From Ferrovibrio sp. (GTDB lineage Bacteria > Pseudomonadota > Alphaproteobacteria > Ferrovibrionales > Ferrovibrionaceae): a stretch of DNA of 64,000 bases. A program made the position numbers and the translations under genes. The stretch lies in assembly GCF_025869515.1 (NCBI RefSeq), contig NZ_JAOZVR010000010.1, positions 1 to 64,000 of the forward strand. The letters are read 5' to 3'. This document shows positions 16,742 to 25,845 of this stretch, piece after piece; position 1 is the first letter of the stretch, and the number at the start of each line of letters is the position of its first letter. The notes under the pieces were generated by a model that was not told the origin of the DNA, made no database searches, and saw nothing but the letters and a program-made list of their open reading frames with translations.

Positions 16742-17443
16742 ATGAATACGGCTGCCATCACAGCAGATGCCATGAACGGCGGCGTGCGCCGCTCGCAGAC
16801 ACGCCGCGCCTATGACGAGCTCAAGCGTCGCATTCTCGACAACGAACTACCGCCCGGCACCCAGGCGCTGGAGCAGCAGGCCGCCGAATGGCTCGGCATG
16901 AGCCGCACACCGGTGCGCGAGGCGCTGATCCGGCTGGCGCAGGAAGGCATGGTCGAGGTGCGGCCGCGCCATGGCATGCGTGTCCTGCCGATCGCCATTG
17001 CCGATCTTCGTGATATCTACGACCTGCTCGCCGGCCTGGAAGCCACGGCTGCCGATATCATCGCACGGCGCGGCCTGCAGCCGGCCGAGACGGCCGAACT
17101 GGACGGCCTGCTGGCCGAGACGACGGCGGCGCTGGCGCGCGACGACCTGGCGCTGTGGGCCGAAGGCGATGCGCGGTTTCATCGCCGGTTGGTCGAGATG
17201 TCGTGCAATCAGCGCCTGATCCTGATGGTGGAAACCATCCGCGAGCAGTCGCACCGTGCACGCATGGCGACCTTGCGGCTGCGGCCCAAGCCGGTGGCCT
17301 CGAATGAAGAGCATGCCGCGCTGGTTGCCGCCCTGCGCCGGCGCGATGCCGAGGCGGCGGTGAAACTGATTCGCGCCCATCGGCTGCGTTCGGCCCGGCT
17401 GCTGATCGATCTGCTGGAGCACCACGGCCTCGATCAGCTCTGA
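16742..17443 (+). CDS. GntR-family transcriptional regulator, FCD subfamily
   Basis: A 233-residue regulator. Residues about 18-80 form the GntR winged helix (YDELKRRILDNELPPGTQALEQQAAEWLGMSRTPVREAL), and the remainder is the all-helical FCD ligand domain with a probable metal site. The FCD group senses carboxylic acids. The gene is followed by a TRAP transporter operon and a gamma-glutamyltransferase homologue, so control of these genes, with the transported acid as effector, is the natural reading. Motifs of the TGCATAC kind between it and the TRAP genes may be its operators. Confidence 0.93.
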   Translation: MNTAAITADAMNGGVRRSQTRRAYDELKRRILDNELPPGTQALEQQAAEWLGMSRTPVREALIRLAQEGMVEVRPRHGMRVLPIAIADLRDIYDLLAGLEATAADIIARRGLQPAETAELDGLLAETTAALARDDLALWAEGDARFHRRLVEMSCNQRLILMVETIREQSHRARMATLRLRPKPVASNEEHAALVAALRRRDAEAAVKLIRAHRLRSARLLIDLLEHHGLDQL

Positions 17444-17587
17444 CGGGCGGCGTTGCCGCGCGGCATTCTGTGCATCTGCCGAGATAAGCGGCAAGCCGAT
17501 GCCGGAACCTATTGCGGCCCTGCCGGATTGGTTCACTTTGCATGGGTAACGCGGCACAAAAACAACGGCGTACCAATTTCGAGGCAA

Positions 17588-17617
17588 CGTATACGCAGTG
17601 GCATATCGATTGCATAC
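17588..17617. promoter_or_regulatory. Possible GntR-type operators before the TRAP operon
   Basis: In the 239-bp gap before the TRAP genes lie the 8-base palindrome CGTATACG (17588-17595) and GATTGCATAC (17608-17617). Palindromes centred on GTATAC or GCATAC-like cores are common targets of FCD-type GntR proteins. The same ten bases GATTGCATAC recur upstream of the allophanate hydrolase gene at 37624-37633. No binding evidence. Confidence 0.35.
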
Positions 17618-17682
17618 CTGAGCAGGTCTTTCGCCGAAGCGCAGCAGTCGCTTCGGCACCACTCGGACCCATGAGGTATGCC

Positions 17683-18789
17683 ATGAAACGTCGTTCCTTC
17701 GTCAAGGCCGGTCTGATCGGCGGTGCCGCCGCCGCCACCTTCGCCAGGCCGAATATCGCCACGGCGCAGGGCAAGACCTTCCAGTGGAAGATGACCAACG
17801 CCTATGGCCCCGGCTCGCCTTTCTATGTCGCCGGTCCGGGCAGTCCGACCGATTTCTGCGAGATGGTGAAGAAGATGTCGGGCGGTCGCCTGACCATCCA
17901 GCATTTCGCCGCCGGCGAACTGATTCCCGCACTGGAAGGCTTCGATGCGGTGTCCAAGGGCATCGTCGAGATGAATGCGGCCAACAGCTATTTCTGGGCC
18001 GGCAAGATTCCCGCCGCGCAGTATTTCACCACCGTGCCGTTCGGCCTGAATTTCCAGGGCATGACCGCCTGGCTGTATCACGGCGGCGGCCAGAAGCTGT
18101 GGGAAGAGCTGTATGCGCCCTTCGATCTAGTGCCGATGGCGATGGGCAATACCGGCGTGCAGATGACCGGCTGGTATCGCAAGCCGATCACCGGCATCGA
18201 GGATTACAAGGGCCTGAAGATGCGCATCCCGGGTCTGGCGGGCAAGGTCTATGCTGCGCTCGGCGTCGATGTGAAGCTGCTGCCGGGTGGCGAAATCTTC
18301 CCAGCCCTGGAGCGCGGCGTGATCGATGCGGCCGAATTCGTCGGCCCGTATCAAGACCGTCGCCTCGGTCTGCACAAGGCGGCGAAGTTCTATTACACCA
18401 CCGGCTGGCATGAGCCCTCCAACGTCACTGAGCTGATCGTCAACAAGAAGGCCTGGGATTCGCTGCCGCCCGACCTGCAGGAAATCGTGCGCGCCGCCGC
18501 CGCCGCCTGCAACACCATCAGTCATACCTGGTGCGAAGCGACCAATGCCGAGGCGCTGGACGATCTGGTGAAGAACCAGGGTGTCACGGCGCAGCCGCTG
18601 CCGCCGCAGATCGTCGCCAGGCTGAAGGAAGTCACCGAGACCGTGCTGAACGAAGGTGCGGCCAAGGATGCCTCGATCAAGAAGGTGCATGATGCTTTCA
18701 TGGCCTTCAAGGCCAACCACGACAAATGGGCCGGTATCTCTGAGTCGGTCTATCAGACGCAGATTCGCGGCCAGCTCACCAAGGCATAA
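17683..18789 (+). CDS. TRAP transporter solute-binding protein, TakP-like (DctP family)
   Basis: A 368-residue periplasmic binding protein. The twin-arginine signal (MKRRSFVKAGLIGGAAAATF) suggests Tat export of the folded protein. The C-terminal region PGGEIFPALERGVIDAAEFVG and a following HEPSN resemble TakP, which binds 2-oxo acids such as pyruvate. The start at 17683 has GAGG six bases upstream; an in-frame ATG at 17671 would spoil the signal peptide. It is the first gene of a binding protein-DctQ-DctM set typical of TRAP operons. The ligand is inferred to be a carboxylate, exact identity unknown. Confidence 0.92.
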   Translation: MKRRSFVKAGLIGGAAAATFARPNIATAQGKTFQWKMTNAYGPGSPFYVAGPGSPTDFCEMVKKMSGGRLTIQHFAAGELIPALEGFDAVSKGIVEMNAANSYFWAGKIPAAQYFTTVPFGLNFQGMTAWLYHGGGQKLWEELYAPFDLVPMAMGNTGVQMTGWYRKPITGIEDYKGLKMRIPGLAGKVYAALGVDVKLLPGGEIFPALERGVIDAAEFVGPYQDRRLGLHKAAKFYYTTGWHEPSNVTELIVNKKAWDSLPPDLQEIVRAAAAACNTISHTWCEATNAEALDDLVKNQGVTAQPLPPQIVARLKEVTETVLNEGAAKDASIKKVHDAFMAFKANHDKWAGISESVYQTQIRGQLTKA

Positions 18790-18797
18790 TATTTTCC

Positions 18798-19358
18798 ATG
18801 CTGGCTTTGCGTCTGGAGTCCGCCGCCCGCATGCTCGATCTGGTGGTCGAGCATAGCGGGCGGTTCGCATCCTGGGCCGGCTTTGCGCTGGTTCTGGTGA
18901 TGGCCTTCAATGTCCTGCTGCGCTACCTGTTCCACACCGGCTCGGTGGCGATGCAGGAACTCGAATGGCATCTGATGGCGCCGGTCTCGCTACTCTGCAT
19001 CGCCTATGCGATCAAGCATGAAGGCCATGTGCGGGTCGATATCCTCTACGGCCGCTTTTCACCGCGCACCAAGCAGGCGCTGGAAGTGGTGTCCTGCCTG
19101 GTCGCGGTTGCTTTCTCCGTCATCATCATCAAGCTCAGCATAGGCTATGTGATGCAGTCCTACCTGATCGGCGAGACATCGCCCGATCCCGGCGGGTTGC
19201 CCTATCGCTTCCTGCTCAAGGCGATGATTCCAGCGGGCTTCCTCCTGCTGCTGGTGCAGAGTCTTGCCGCGACCCTGCGCGCCCTGATTCCTTTCTGCGG
19301 CGGCAGCATTCCGCCCGAAGCGCAACCCGACAAGCCGTTTGAACATGCCGCTGAATGA
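18798..19358 (+). CDS. dctQ: TRAP transporter small permease (DctQ)
   Basis: A 186-residue protein with four membrane segments. It has the DctQ features of an N-terminal helix after LVVEHSGRFASWAGFALVLV, the conserved LRYLFHTGSVAMQELEWHL, and a closing basic/acidic tail. It starts 8 bp after the binding-protein gene and overlaps DctM by 14 bp, which indicates one operon. The small subunit supports the large permease in sodium-driven uptake. It has no enzymatic motif. Confidence 0.92.
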   Translation: MLALRLESAARMLDLVVEHSGRFASWAGFALVLVMAFNVLLRYLFHTGSVAMQELEWHLMAPVSLLCIAYAIKHEGHVRVDILYGRFSPRTKQALEVVSCLVAVAFSVIIIKLSIGYVMQSYLIGETSPDPGGLPYRFLLKAMIPAGFLLLLVQSLAATLRALIPFCGGSIPPEAQPDKPFEHAAE

Positions 19359-20670
19359 AATCCTGGCGCTGTCCTGTATCGCGTCCTTCTTTGTCCTGCT
19401 CGCGCTTGGCATTCCGGTCGCCCTGACCCTGGCGATCAGCGGCTTTTTCTTCGGCTGGCTCGGCTTCGGATCGCTGCTGTTCAACCTGCTGCCGGCGCGC
19501 ATCTACGGCGTGACAGCGAATTACACGCTGATCGCCATTCCGCTGTTCGTCTTCATGGGCATGATGCTGGAAAAATCCCGCATCGCCGATGAACTGATGG
19601 AGGTGATCGGCCATCTTGCCGGCGGTCTGCGCGGCGGCATGGGCATCGGCATCGTGCTGGTCGGTGTACTGATGGGCGCCACCACCGGCATCGTCGGCGC
19701 CACCATCGTGACTTTGGGCCTGCTCACGCTGCCCACCCTGCTGCGGCGCGGCTATAACAAAAGCATCGCCTGCGGCACCATCTGCGCCTCCGGCACGCTG
19801 GGTCAGATCATCCCGCCCAGCACCCTGATCATCCTGCTGGCCGATATCCTCGGCCAGTCGGTCGGCACGCTGTTCGCCGCCGCCGTGCTGCCCGGCTTGT
19901 TGCTGGCCGGTATCTTCTGCATCTTCATGATCGTGCTCGGCATGGTGCGGCCCGATATGGTGCCGCCGATCCCCGCCGAAGAACGCTTTGCCATGACGCG
20001 GCAGGAGCTGCTGCGCAAGACCTTCAAGGTCGGCCTGCCGCCGATTGCGCTCGTTCTGGCAGTGCTCGGTTCGATCATCGGCGGCATTGCCGCACCCACC
20101 GAAGCCGCCTCAATGGGCGCGCTCGGCAGCATCCTGGTGGCGGCCATCGCCGGCCGCTTCAACTGGGCCATGCTGAAGGAAACCGTCTACGCCACCGGGC
20201 GGATCACGGCGTCGATGATGTTCATCCTGATCTGCGCGCAGGTGTTTGCACTCGCCTTCCGTGGTCTGCAGGGCGAACAGCTGGTGCATGACTTCTTCAA
20301 ACTGGTTCCCGGCGGCATCGAGGGCGTGCTGTGGTTCATGATGATCCTGATCTTCATCCTCGGTTTCTTCATCGAATGGATCGAGATCAGCTACATCGTC
20401 GTGCCGCTGTTCCTGCCGGTACTGCAGGCGGCGAATGTCGACCTTGTCTGGGTCGCCACCCTGATTGCCATGAACATGCAGACGTCATTCCTCACGCCGC
20501 CGTTCGGCTGGGCGCTGTTCTACCTGCGCGGCGTGGCGCCGCCGCAGGTGACGACCATGGATATTTACAAAGGCGTGGTGCCGTTCATCGGCCTGCAGGT
20601 CGCTGCCGTCGTGATCCTGTTTTACATGCCCGGCATCGCCACCTGGCTGCCACGCGCCATTGGCTGGTGA
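19345..20670 (+). CDS. dctM: TRAP transporter large permease (DctM)
   Basis: A 441-residue permease with about 12 helices. Family signatures include GIPVALTLAISGFFFG, AGGLRGGMGIGIVLVGVLMGATTG, and CASGTLGQIIPPSTLIILLAD, the conserved PPS-containing re-entrant loop. It moves the substrate across the inner membrane, probably with sodium. The ATG at 19345 is preferred; a TTG two codons upstream is possible. It overlaps dctQ, and a gamma-glutamyltransferase homologue follows 56 bp later. Confidence 0.93.
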   Translation: MPLNEILALSCIASFFVLLALGIPVALTLAISGFFFGWLGFGSLLFNLLPARIYGVTANYTLIAIPLFVFMGMMLEKSRIADELMEVIGHLAGGLRGGMGIGIVLVGVLMGATTGIVGATIVTLGLLTLPTLLRRGYNKSIACGTICASGTLGQIIPPSTLIILLADILGQSVGTLFAAAVLPGLLLAGIFCIFMIVLGMVRPDMVPPIPAEERFAMTRQELLRKTFKVGLPPIALVLAVLGSIIGGIAAPTEAASMGALGSILVAAIAGRFNWAMLKETVYATGRITASMMFILICAQVFALAFRGLQGEQLVHDFFKLVPGGIEGVLWFMMILIFILGFFIEWIEISYIVVPLFLPVLQAANVDLVWVATLIAMNMQTSFLTPPFGWALFYLRGVAPPQVTTMDIYKGVVPFIGLQVAAVVILFYMPGIATWLPRAIGW

Positions 20671-20726
20671 ATGGGGCTGATGAGCCGGGGCTGGCATCCG
20701 TTTCGGCCTTGTCGTAAAGACGAGCC

Positions 20727-22331
20727 ATGCTGAATACACCGCGCGCCCGTCGGGGCATGGTCACCGCCCCGCATCATCTGGCTGCCGAAGCCGGCCTCGC
20801 CGTGCTGCGCGAGGGCGGCAATGCCATCGAGGCGACGGTGGCGATGGCCGCATGCCTCACGGTGGTCTATCCGCATATGACCGGCATCGGCGGCGACGGC
20901 TTCTGGCTGATCGCGGCGCCCGGGCAGGAGCCTGTCGCGGTCGAGGCCTGCGGTCGCGCTGCGATGGCGGCCACGCCGGAGCTGTATAAATCGAAAGGCC
21001 TCGGCAGCATTCCCTGGCGCGGGCCGTTAGCGGCCAATACCGTGGCCGCCACGGTGAGCGGCTGGGGCGAGGCCATGAAGCTGAGCGCGGAACTCGGCGG
21101 CCGGCTGCCGCTGTCGCGTCTGGTGTCCGAGGCGGTCTGGCATGCCGAACACGGCTTTGCCGTCACCCAGAGCCAGCATGACCTGACCACCGAGAAGATG
21201 CCCGAGCTGAAGGATGCGCCGGGCTTTGCCGCGCGTTTTCTGCCCAATGGTGCGCCGCCGGCCGAGCGCAGCGTCATGACGCTGCCTGCGCTCGGCGCGA
21301 CGCTGAAGGCCATTGGCGCGGCCGGCACCGAGGATTTCTATCGCGGCGCTCTGGCCAAGAAGATTGCGGCCGATCTGGCCAGGGCCGGCAGCCCGGTGAC
21401 GGCCGACGATCTCGCGCGCCACCAGGCCCGCCGTGTCGCCCCGCTCAGCGTCGCGCTCAAGGCGGCAAGGCTGTTCAATTTCCCGCCGCCGACGCAGGGC
21501 CTGTCCTCGCTGATGATCCTGGCACTGTTTGAGCGACTGGGCGTGACCGAGGCCGAAGACTTTGCCCATATCCATGGTCTGGTCGAGGCCACCAAGCAGG
21601 CCTTTCTGGTACGCGACCGCATCATCGGCGATCCCGAGGCGATGCCGGAGCCGCCGCAGAAATATCTCGAACCTGCCATGCTCGATGCGCTCGCGGCCAG
21701 GATCGACCGCCGCAAGGCGCTGCCCTGGCCGCAGCCGGCTTCGGGCGGCGACACCACCTGGATGGGCGCGATTGACGGCAATGGCGTCGCGGTCAGCTTC
21801 ATCCAGTCGATCTATTTCGAATTCGGTTCGGGCTGCGTGCTGGATGAAACCGGCATCAACTGGCAGAACCGCGGCTCCAGCTTCCTGCTCGAAGGCCCAG
21901 AAAAGCAGAATGGGGGCCCGCGTTTGCTGGCCCCCGGCCGCATGCCCTTCCACACCCTCAACCCGGCCATGGCGCGCTTCGATGACGGCCGCATGATGGT
22001 CTACGGCACCATGGGCGGCGAGGGCCAGCCGCAGACCCAGTCGGCGCTGTTCAGTCGCTATGCCATGTTCGGCCAGGGCCTGCAGGCCGCAGTTACTGCA
22101 CCGCGCTGGCTGCTCGGCAAGACCTGGGGCGAGAACAGCGTGACGCTCAAGCTGGAAAGCCGCTTCGATCCGGCCCTGGTCGCCGAACTGAAGGCCGCCG
22201 GTCACGATGTGGAAATGCTCGGCGCCTATACCGGCACCATGGGTCATGCCGGCGCCATTGTTCGGCATGCGGATGGCGTGCTGGAAGGTGCCACGGATCC
22301 GCGCAGCGACGGCGCCGCGGCCGGATTCTGA
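20727..22331 (+). CDS. Gamma-glutamyltransferase-family N-terminal nucleophile hydrolase
   Basis: A 534-residue Ntn hydrolase of the gamma-glutamyltranspeptidase family. The N-terminal AEAGLAVLREGGNAIEATVAMAACLTVVYPHMTGIGGDGF is the family signature. Autocatalytic cleavage would occur before the nucleophile T343 in GGDTTWMGAID, where the usual TTH appears as TTW. No signal peptide is present, so it should be cytoplasmic, as in the YwrD-like branch. It may hydrolyse gamma-glutamyl or related amides. It follows the TRAP operon by 56 bp, so the imported substrate and this enzyme may be linked. Confidence 0.88.
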   Translation: MLNTPRARRGMVTAPHHLAAEAGLAVLREGGNAIEATVAMAACLTVVYPHMTGIGGDGFWLIAAPGQEPVAVEACGRAAMAATPELYKSKGLGSIPWRGPLAANTVAATVSGWGEAMKLSAELGGRLPLSRLVSEAVWHAEHGFAVTQSQHDLTTEKMPELKDAPGFAARFLPNGAPPAERSVMTLPALGATLKAIGAAGTEDFYRGALAKKIAADLARAGSPVTADDLARHQARRVAPLSVALKAARLFNFPPPTQGLSSLMILALFERLGVTEAEDFAHIHGLVEATKQAFLVRDRIIGDPEAMPEPPQKYLEPAMLDALAARIDRRKALPWPQPASGGDTTWMGAIDGNGVAVSFIQSIYFEFGSGCVLDETGINWQNRGSSFLLEGPEKQNGGPRLLAPGRMPFHTLNPAMARFDDGRMMVYGTMGGEGQPQTQSALFSRYAMFGQGLQAAVTAPRWLLGKTWGENSVTLKLESRFDPALVAELKAAGHDVEMLGAYTGTMGHAGAIVRHADGVLEGATDPRSDGAAAGF

Positions 22332-22470
22332 CCGGGTTTCCGGCGTCTGCCTAAAATTCAGACCGGCCGGTCGGGACGGAGGCAACTCCGGGCTGCTTCA
22401 GACGTTTTCACTGGACAGCGGCGCGGCATACCGATTGCATCGTCTGGCATAAGTCCCGCCGAGAGAGCGC

Positions 22471-25400
22471 ATGAGCATCCAGGTCGCCCTGCATCACCGC
22501 ACAACCTATCGCTACGACAAGCTGATCAGCCTGGGTCCGCAGGTGGTCCGGCTGCGGCCGGCGCCGCATTGCCGTACGCCGATCATCAGCTATTCGCTGA
22601 AAATCTCGCCCAAGGACCATTTCATCAACTGGCAACAGGACCCGCAAGGTAACTACCTCGCTCGCCTGGTCTTCCCTGAACGTACCGATCATTTCGAGGT
22701 GGCGGTCGATCTGGTTGCCGACATGGCGGTGATCAACCCTTTCGATTTCTTCCTTGAGCCGGCGGCCGAGAAATACCCCTTCGACTACGATCCCGACCTG
22801 AAGGAAGACCTGGCGCCGTTCCAGCGCGCCGATCCGCCCGGCAAGCTGCTCAGCGCCTGGCTCGCCACGGTGCCGCGCAAGGCCGAGCGCACGGTGGATT
22901 TTCTTGTCGGTCTCAACCAGCGGCTTTCCAGCGAGATCAAATATCTGATCCGGCTCGAACCCGGCGTGCAGACCGCCGAGCAGACGCTGCAGCTCAAGAG
23001 CGGTTCCTGCCGCGACACCTCCTGGCTGCTGGTGCAGGCGCTGCGCCATCTCGGCTTCGCCACGCGCTTCGTCTCCGGCTACCTGATCCAGCTCGTCGCC
23101 GATGTGAAGGCGCTGGACGGCCCGTCGGGGCCGACGGCGGATTTCACCGATCTGCATGCCTGGGTCGAGGTCTATCTGCCCGGTGCCGGCTGGATCGGTC
23201 TCGATCCGACATCGGGCCTGATGGCGGGCGAGGGGCATATCCCGCTCGCCGCCACGCCCGAGCCGCAATCGGCCGCCGCCATCAGCGGCGCGATCGAGAA
23301 GGCCGAGGTCGATTTCTCCTACGACATGAAGGTGACGCGGTTCCATGAAACGCCGCGCGTCACCAAACCGATTTCCGATGCTGACTGGGACAAGATGCTC
23401 AGGCTCGGCGATGTCGTCGATGCGCGACTGAGCAGAGGCGATATGCGCCTCACCATGGGCGGCGAGCCGACCTTCGTCTCCATCGACGACATGGAAGGCG
23501 CCGAATGGAATACCGCGGCGCTCGGGCCGAACAAGCGCACGCTGGCCGGCAAGCTGATCCGCCGCCTGGCCGACCGCTTCGCGCCGGGCCATCTGCTGCA
23601 TTACGGCCAGGGCAAATGGTATCCGGGCGAACAGCTGCCGCGCTGGGCACTCAGCTGCCACTGGCGCAAGGATGGCGAGCCGGTCTGGCGCGAACGCGCG
23701 CTGCTGGCGGCCGATGAAGATGCCGGCGACGGTGCCAATGTGTCGGATGCCGATATCTTCACGGCGGCCCTGGCCGAACGGCTGCAGCTCGATCCGGGTT
23801 ATCGCATCCCCGGCTTCGAGGATCTCTGGTATTACATGTGGCGCGAACGCCGCCTGCCGGTGAATGTCGATCCCTTCCAGTCGCATCTCAAGGAACCGGA
23901 AGAACGCGCGCGGCTCGCCCGCATCTTCGAACAGGGCCTCGACAAGGTGGTGGGCTATGCCCTGCCGCTGACCCGCGAGCCCACAACAGATGGCGCCAAG
24001 CGCTGGCGCTCGGGGGCCTGGTTCTTCCGGCCGCAGACCATGTATCTGCTGCCCGGCGATTCACCGATGGGGCTGCGCCTGCCGCTCGATTCCCTGCCCT
24101 GGGTGACGGCGAAGGAGTATCCCTACCAGCATGCGCCGGACACCATGATGGAGCAGCCGCCGCTGCCGCCGCATGAAGTGTTCCGCCAGGCCAACCGCAT
24201 CGTTGCCGACCGCATGCAGGCCTGGGCCCAGGCGCGCAACTATGCCGCCGCATCGGCACCGCGTGATCAGGCGGCGCTGCCGAAGAACCAGCAGTCCGAT
24301 CCCTCCGTGGTGCGTACCGCCATGTGCATCGAGCCGCGCGGCGGGCTGCTGCATGTCTTCATGCCGCCGCTGGAACAGGCGGAAGACTATCTCGATCTGG
24401 TCACCGCGATTGAAGACACCGCGGTGGTGCTGGGCCGGAAGGTGGTGATCGAGGGCTATCTGCCGCCGCGCGATTCCCGCCTGCTGCATTTCAGCGTCAC
24501 GCCAGATCCCGGTGTGATCGAGGTGAATATCCACCCCTCGTCGACCTGGCGCGAACTGGCCGAGAAGACCACGATCCTGTATGAGGAAGCGCGCCAGACC
24601 CGGCTCGGCACCGAGAAATTCATGCTCGATGGCCGCCATGTCGGCACCGGCGGCGGCAATCATGTGGTGATGGGTGCGGCGACGCCGCCTGACAGCCCAT
24701 TCCTGCGCCGGCCGGACCTGCTGAAGAGCCTGGTCGGCTACTGGCAGAACCATCCGTCGCTCTCCTATCTGTTTTCCGGCCTCTTTATCGGCCCGACCTC
24801 GCAGCATCCGCGTATCGATGAGGGGCGCGACGATGCGCTGGTCAACCTGCAGATCGCCTTCGATCAGGTCGAGCAGAATCCCAATCCGGCACTCTGGCTG
24901 GTGGATCGCATCTTCCGCAACGTGCTGGTCGATATCACCGGCAACACGCACCGCACCGAATTCTGCATCGACAAGCTCTATTCGCCCGATGGCCCGACCG
25001 GTCGCCTTGGTCTGGTCGAACTGCGCGCCTTCGAAATGCCACCCGATGTGCGCATGAGCCTCGCACAGCAGCTGTTGCTGCGCGGGCTGCTCGCCACCTT
25101 CTGGGACAAGCCCTATACCCGCAAGCCGGTGCGCTGGGGCACCCGCCTGCATGACGAATTCCTGTTGCCGCATTTCTGCCTGCAGGATTTCAACGACGTG
25201 CTGGATGATCTCAGCCAGCAGGGCCTGGGCTTCGATCCGAACTGGTTCGCCGCCCATGCAGAATTCCGCTTCCCCAAGATCGGCGAACTGGCGGCGCGCG
25301 GCATCGAGCTGGAACTGCGCCATGCGCTCGAACCCTGGCATGTGCTGGGTGAGGAGGCGACCGCCGGCGGCACCGTGCGCTATGTCGACAGTTCGGTGGA

Positions 25401-25809
25401 GCGCCTGCAGGTGAAAGTGAAGGGTCTGGTCGATGGCCGCCATCTGGTGGCCTGCAACGGCCGCGCCGTGCCGATGCGTGCCACCGGCGTGCCCGGCGAA
25501 TATGTTGCCGGCCTGCGCTACAAGGCCTGGGGGCCGCCCAGCGCCATGCATCCGAGCATCGATGTGCATACTCCGCTGGTCTTCGATCTGTTTGACACCT
25601 GGACCGGCCGCTCGCTCAGCGGGTGCACCTACCATGTCGCGCATCCCGGCGGGCGCAACTACGACACCTTCCCGGTTAACGCCAACGAGGCCGAGGCGCG
25701 CCGCCGTGCCCGCTTTTTCGCCATGGGCCATACACCGGGCAGCATGCCTGTCCCGGCGGCACAGCCGCCGGGTGAACAGCCGCTTACCCTCGACCTGCGA
25801 ACCGGTTAA
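22471..25809 (+). CDS. Transglutaminase-like protein fused to DUF2126
   Basis: An 1112-residue cytoplasmic protein. Residues about 5-100 are the transglutaminase N-terminal beta domain (LHHRTTYRYDKLISLGPQVVRLRP). The papain-like core follows, with catalytic C180 (SGSCRDTSWL), H229 (TDLHAWVEV) and D245 (IGLDPTSGL). From about residue 300 the chain matches DUF2126/COG4196 (TMGGEPTFVSIDD, GNHVVMGAATPPDSPFLRRPDLLKSL), whose role is unknown. It opens an operon with the ATP-grasp/alpha-E and second transglutaminase genes. Comparative-genomics work places this set in a predicted peptide-synthesis or peptide-modification system. In this family the core may act as a peptidase rather than a cross-linker. 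Confidence 0.92.
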   Translation: MSIQVALHHRTTYRYDKLISLGPQVVRLRPAPHCRTPIISYSLKISPKDHFINWQQDPQGNYLARLVFPERTDHFEVAVDLVADMAVINPFDFFLEPAAEKYPFDYDPDLKEDLAPFQRADPPGKLLSAWLATVPRKAERTVDFLVGLNQRLSSEIKYLIRLEPGVQTAEQTLQLKSGSCRDTSWLLVQALRHLGFATRFVSGYLIQLVADVKALDGPSGPTADFTDLHAWVEVYLPGAGWIGLDPTSGLMAGEGHIPLAATPEPQSAAAISGAIEKAEVDFSYDMKVTRFHETPRVTKPISDADWDKMLRLGDVVDARLSRGDMRLTMGGEPTFVSIDDMEGAEWNTAALGPNKRTLAGKLIRRLADRFAPGHLLHYGQGKWYPGEQLPRWALSCHWRKDGEPVWRERALLAADEDAGDGANVSDADIFTAALAERLQLDPGYRIPGFEDLWYYMWRERRLPVNVDPFQSHLKEPEERARLARIFEQGLDKVVGYALPLTREPTTDGAKRWRSGAWFFRPQTMYLLPGDSPMGLRLPLDSLPWVTAKEYPYQHAPDTMMEQPPLPPHEVFRQANRIVADRMQAWAQARNYAAASAPRDQAALPKNQQSDPSVVRTAMCIEPRGGLLHVFMPPLEQAEDYLDLVTAIEDTAVVLGRKVVIEGYLPPRDSRLLHFSVTPDPGVIEVNIHPSSTWRELAEKTTILYEEARQTRLGTEKFMLDGRHVGTGGGNHVVMGAATPPDSPFLRRPDLLKSLVGYWQNHPSLSYLFSGLFIGPTSQHPRIDEGRDDALVNLQIAFDQVEQNPNPALWLVDRIFRNVLVDITGNTHRTEFCIDKLYSPDGPTGRLGLVELRAFEMPPDVRMSLAQQLLLRGLLATFWDKPYTRKPVRWGTRLHDEFLLPHFCLQDFNDVLDDLSQQGLGFDPNWFAAHAEFRFPKIGELAARGIELELRHALEPWHVLGEEATAGGTVRYVDSSVERLQVKVKGLVDGRHLVACNGRAVPMRATGVPGEYVAGLRYKAWGPPSAMHPSIDVHTPLVFDLFDTWTGRSLSGCTYHVAHPGGRNYDTFPVNANEAEARRRARFFAMGHTPGSMPVPAAQPPGEQPLTLDLRTG

Positions 25810-25845
25810 ACTTCCCGTCCGATTCGGACGCGAAGGGCCAGCCCT

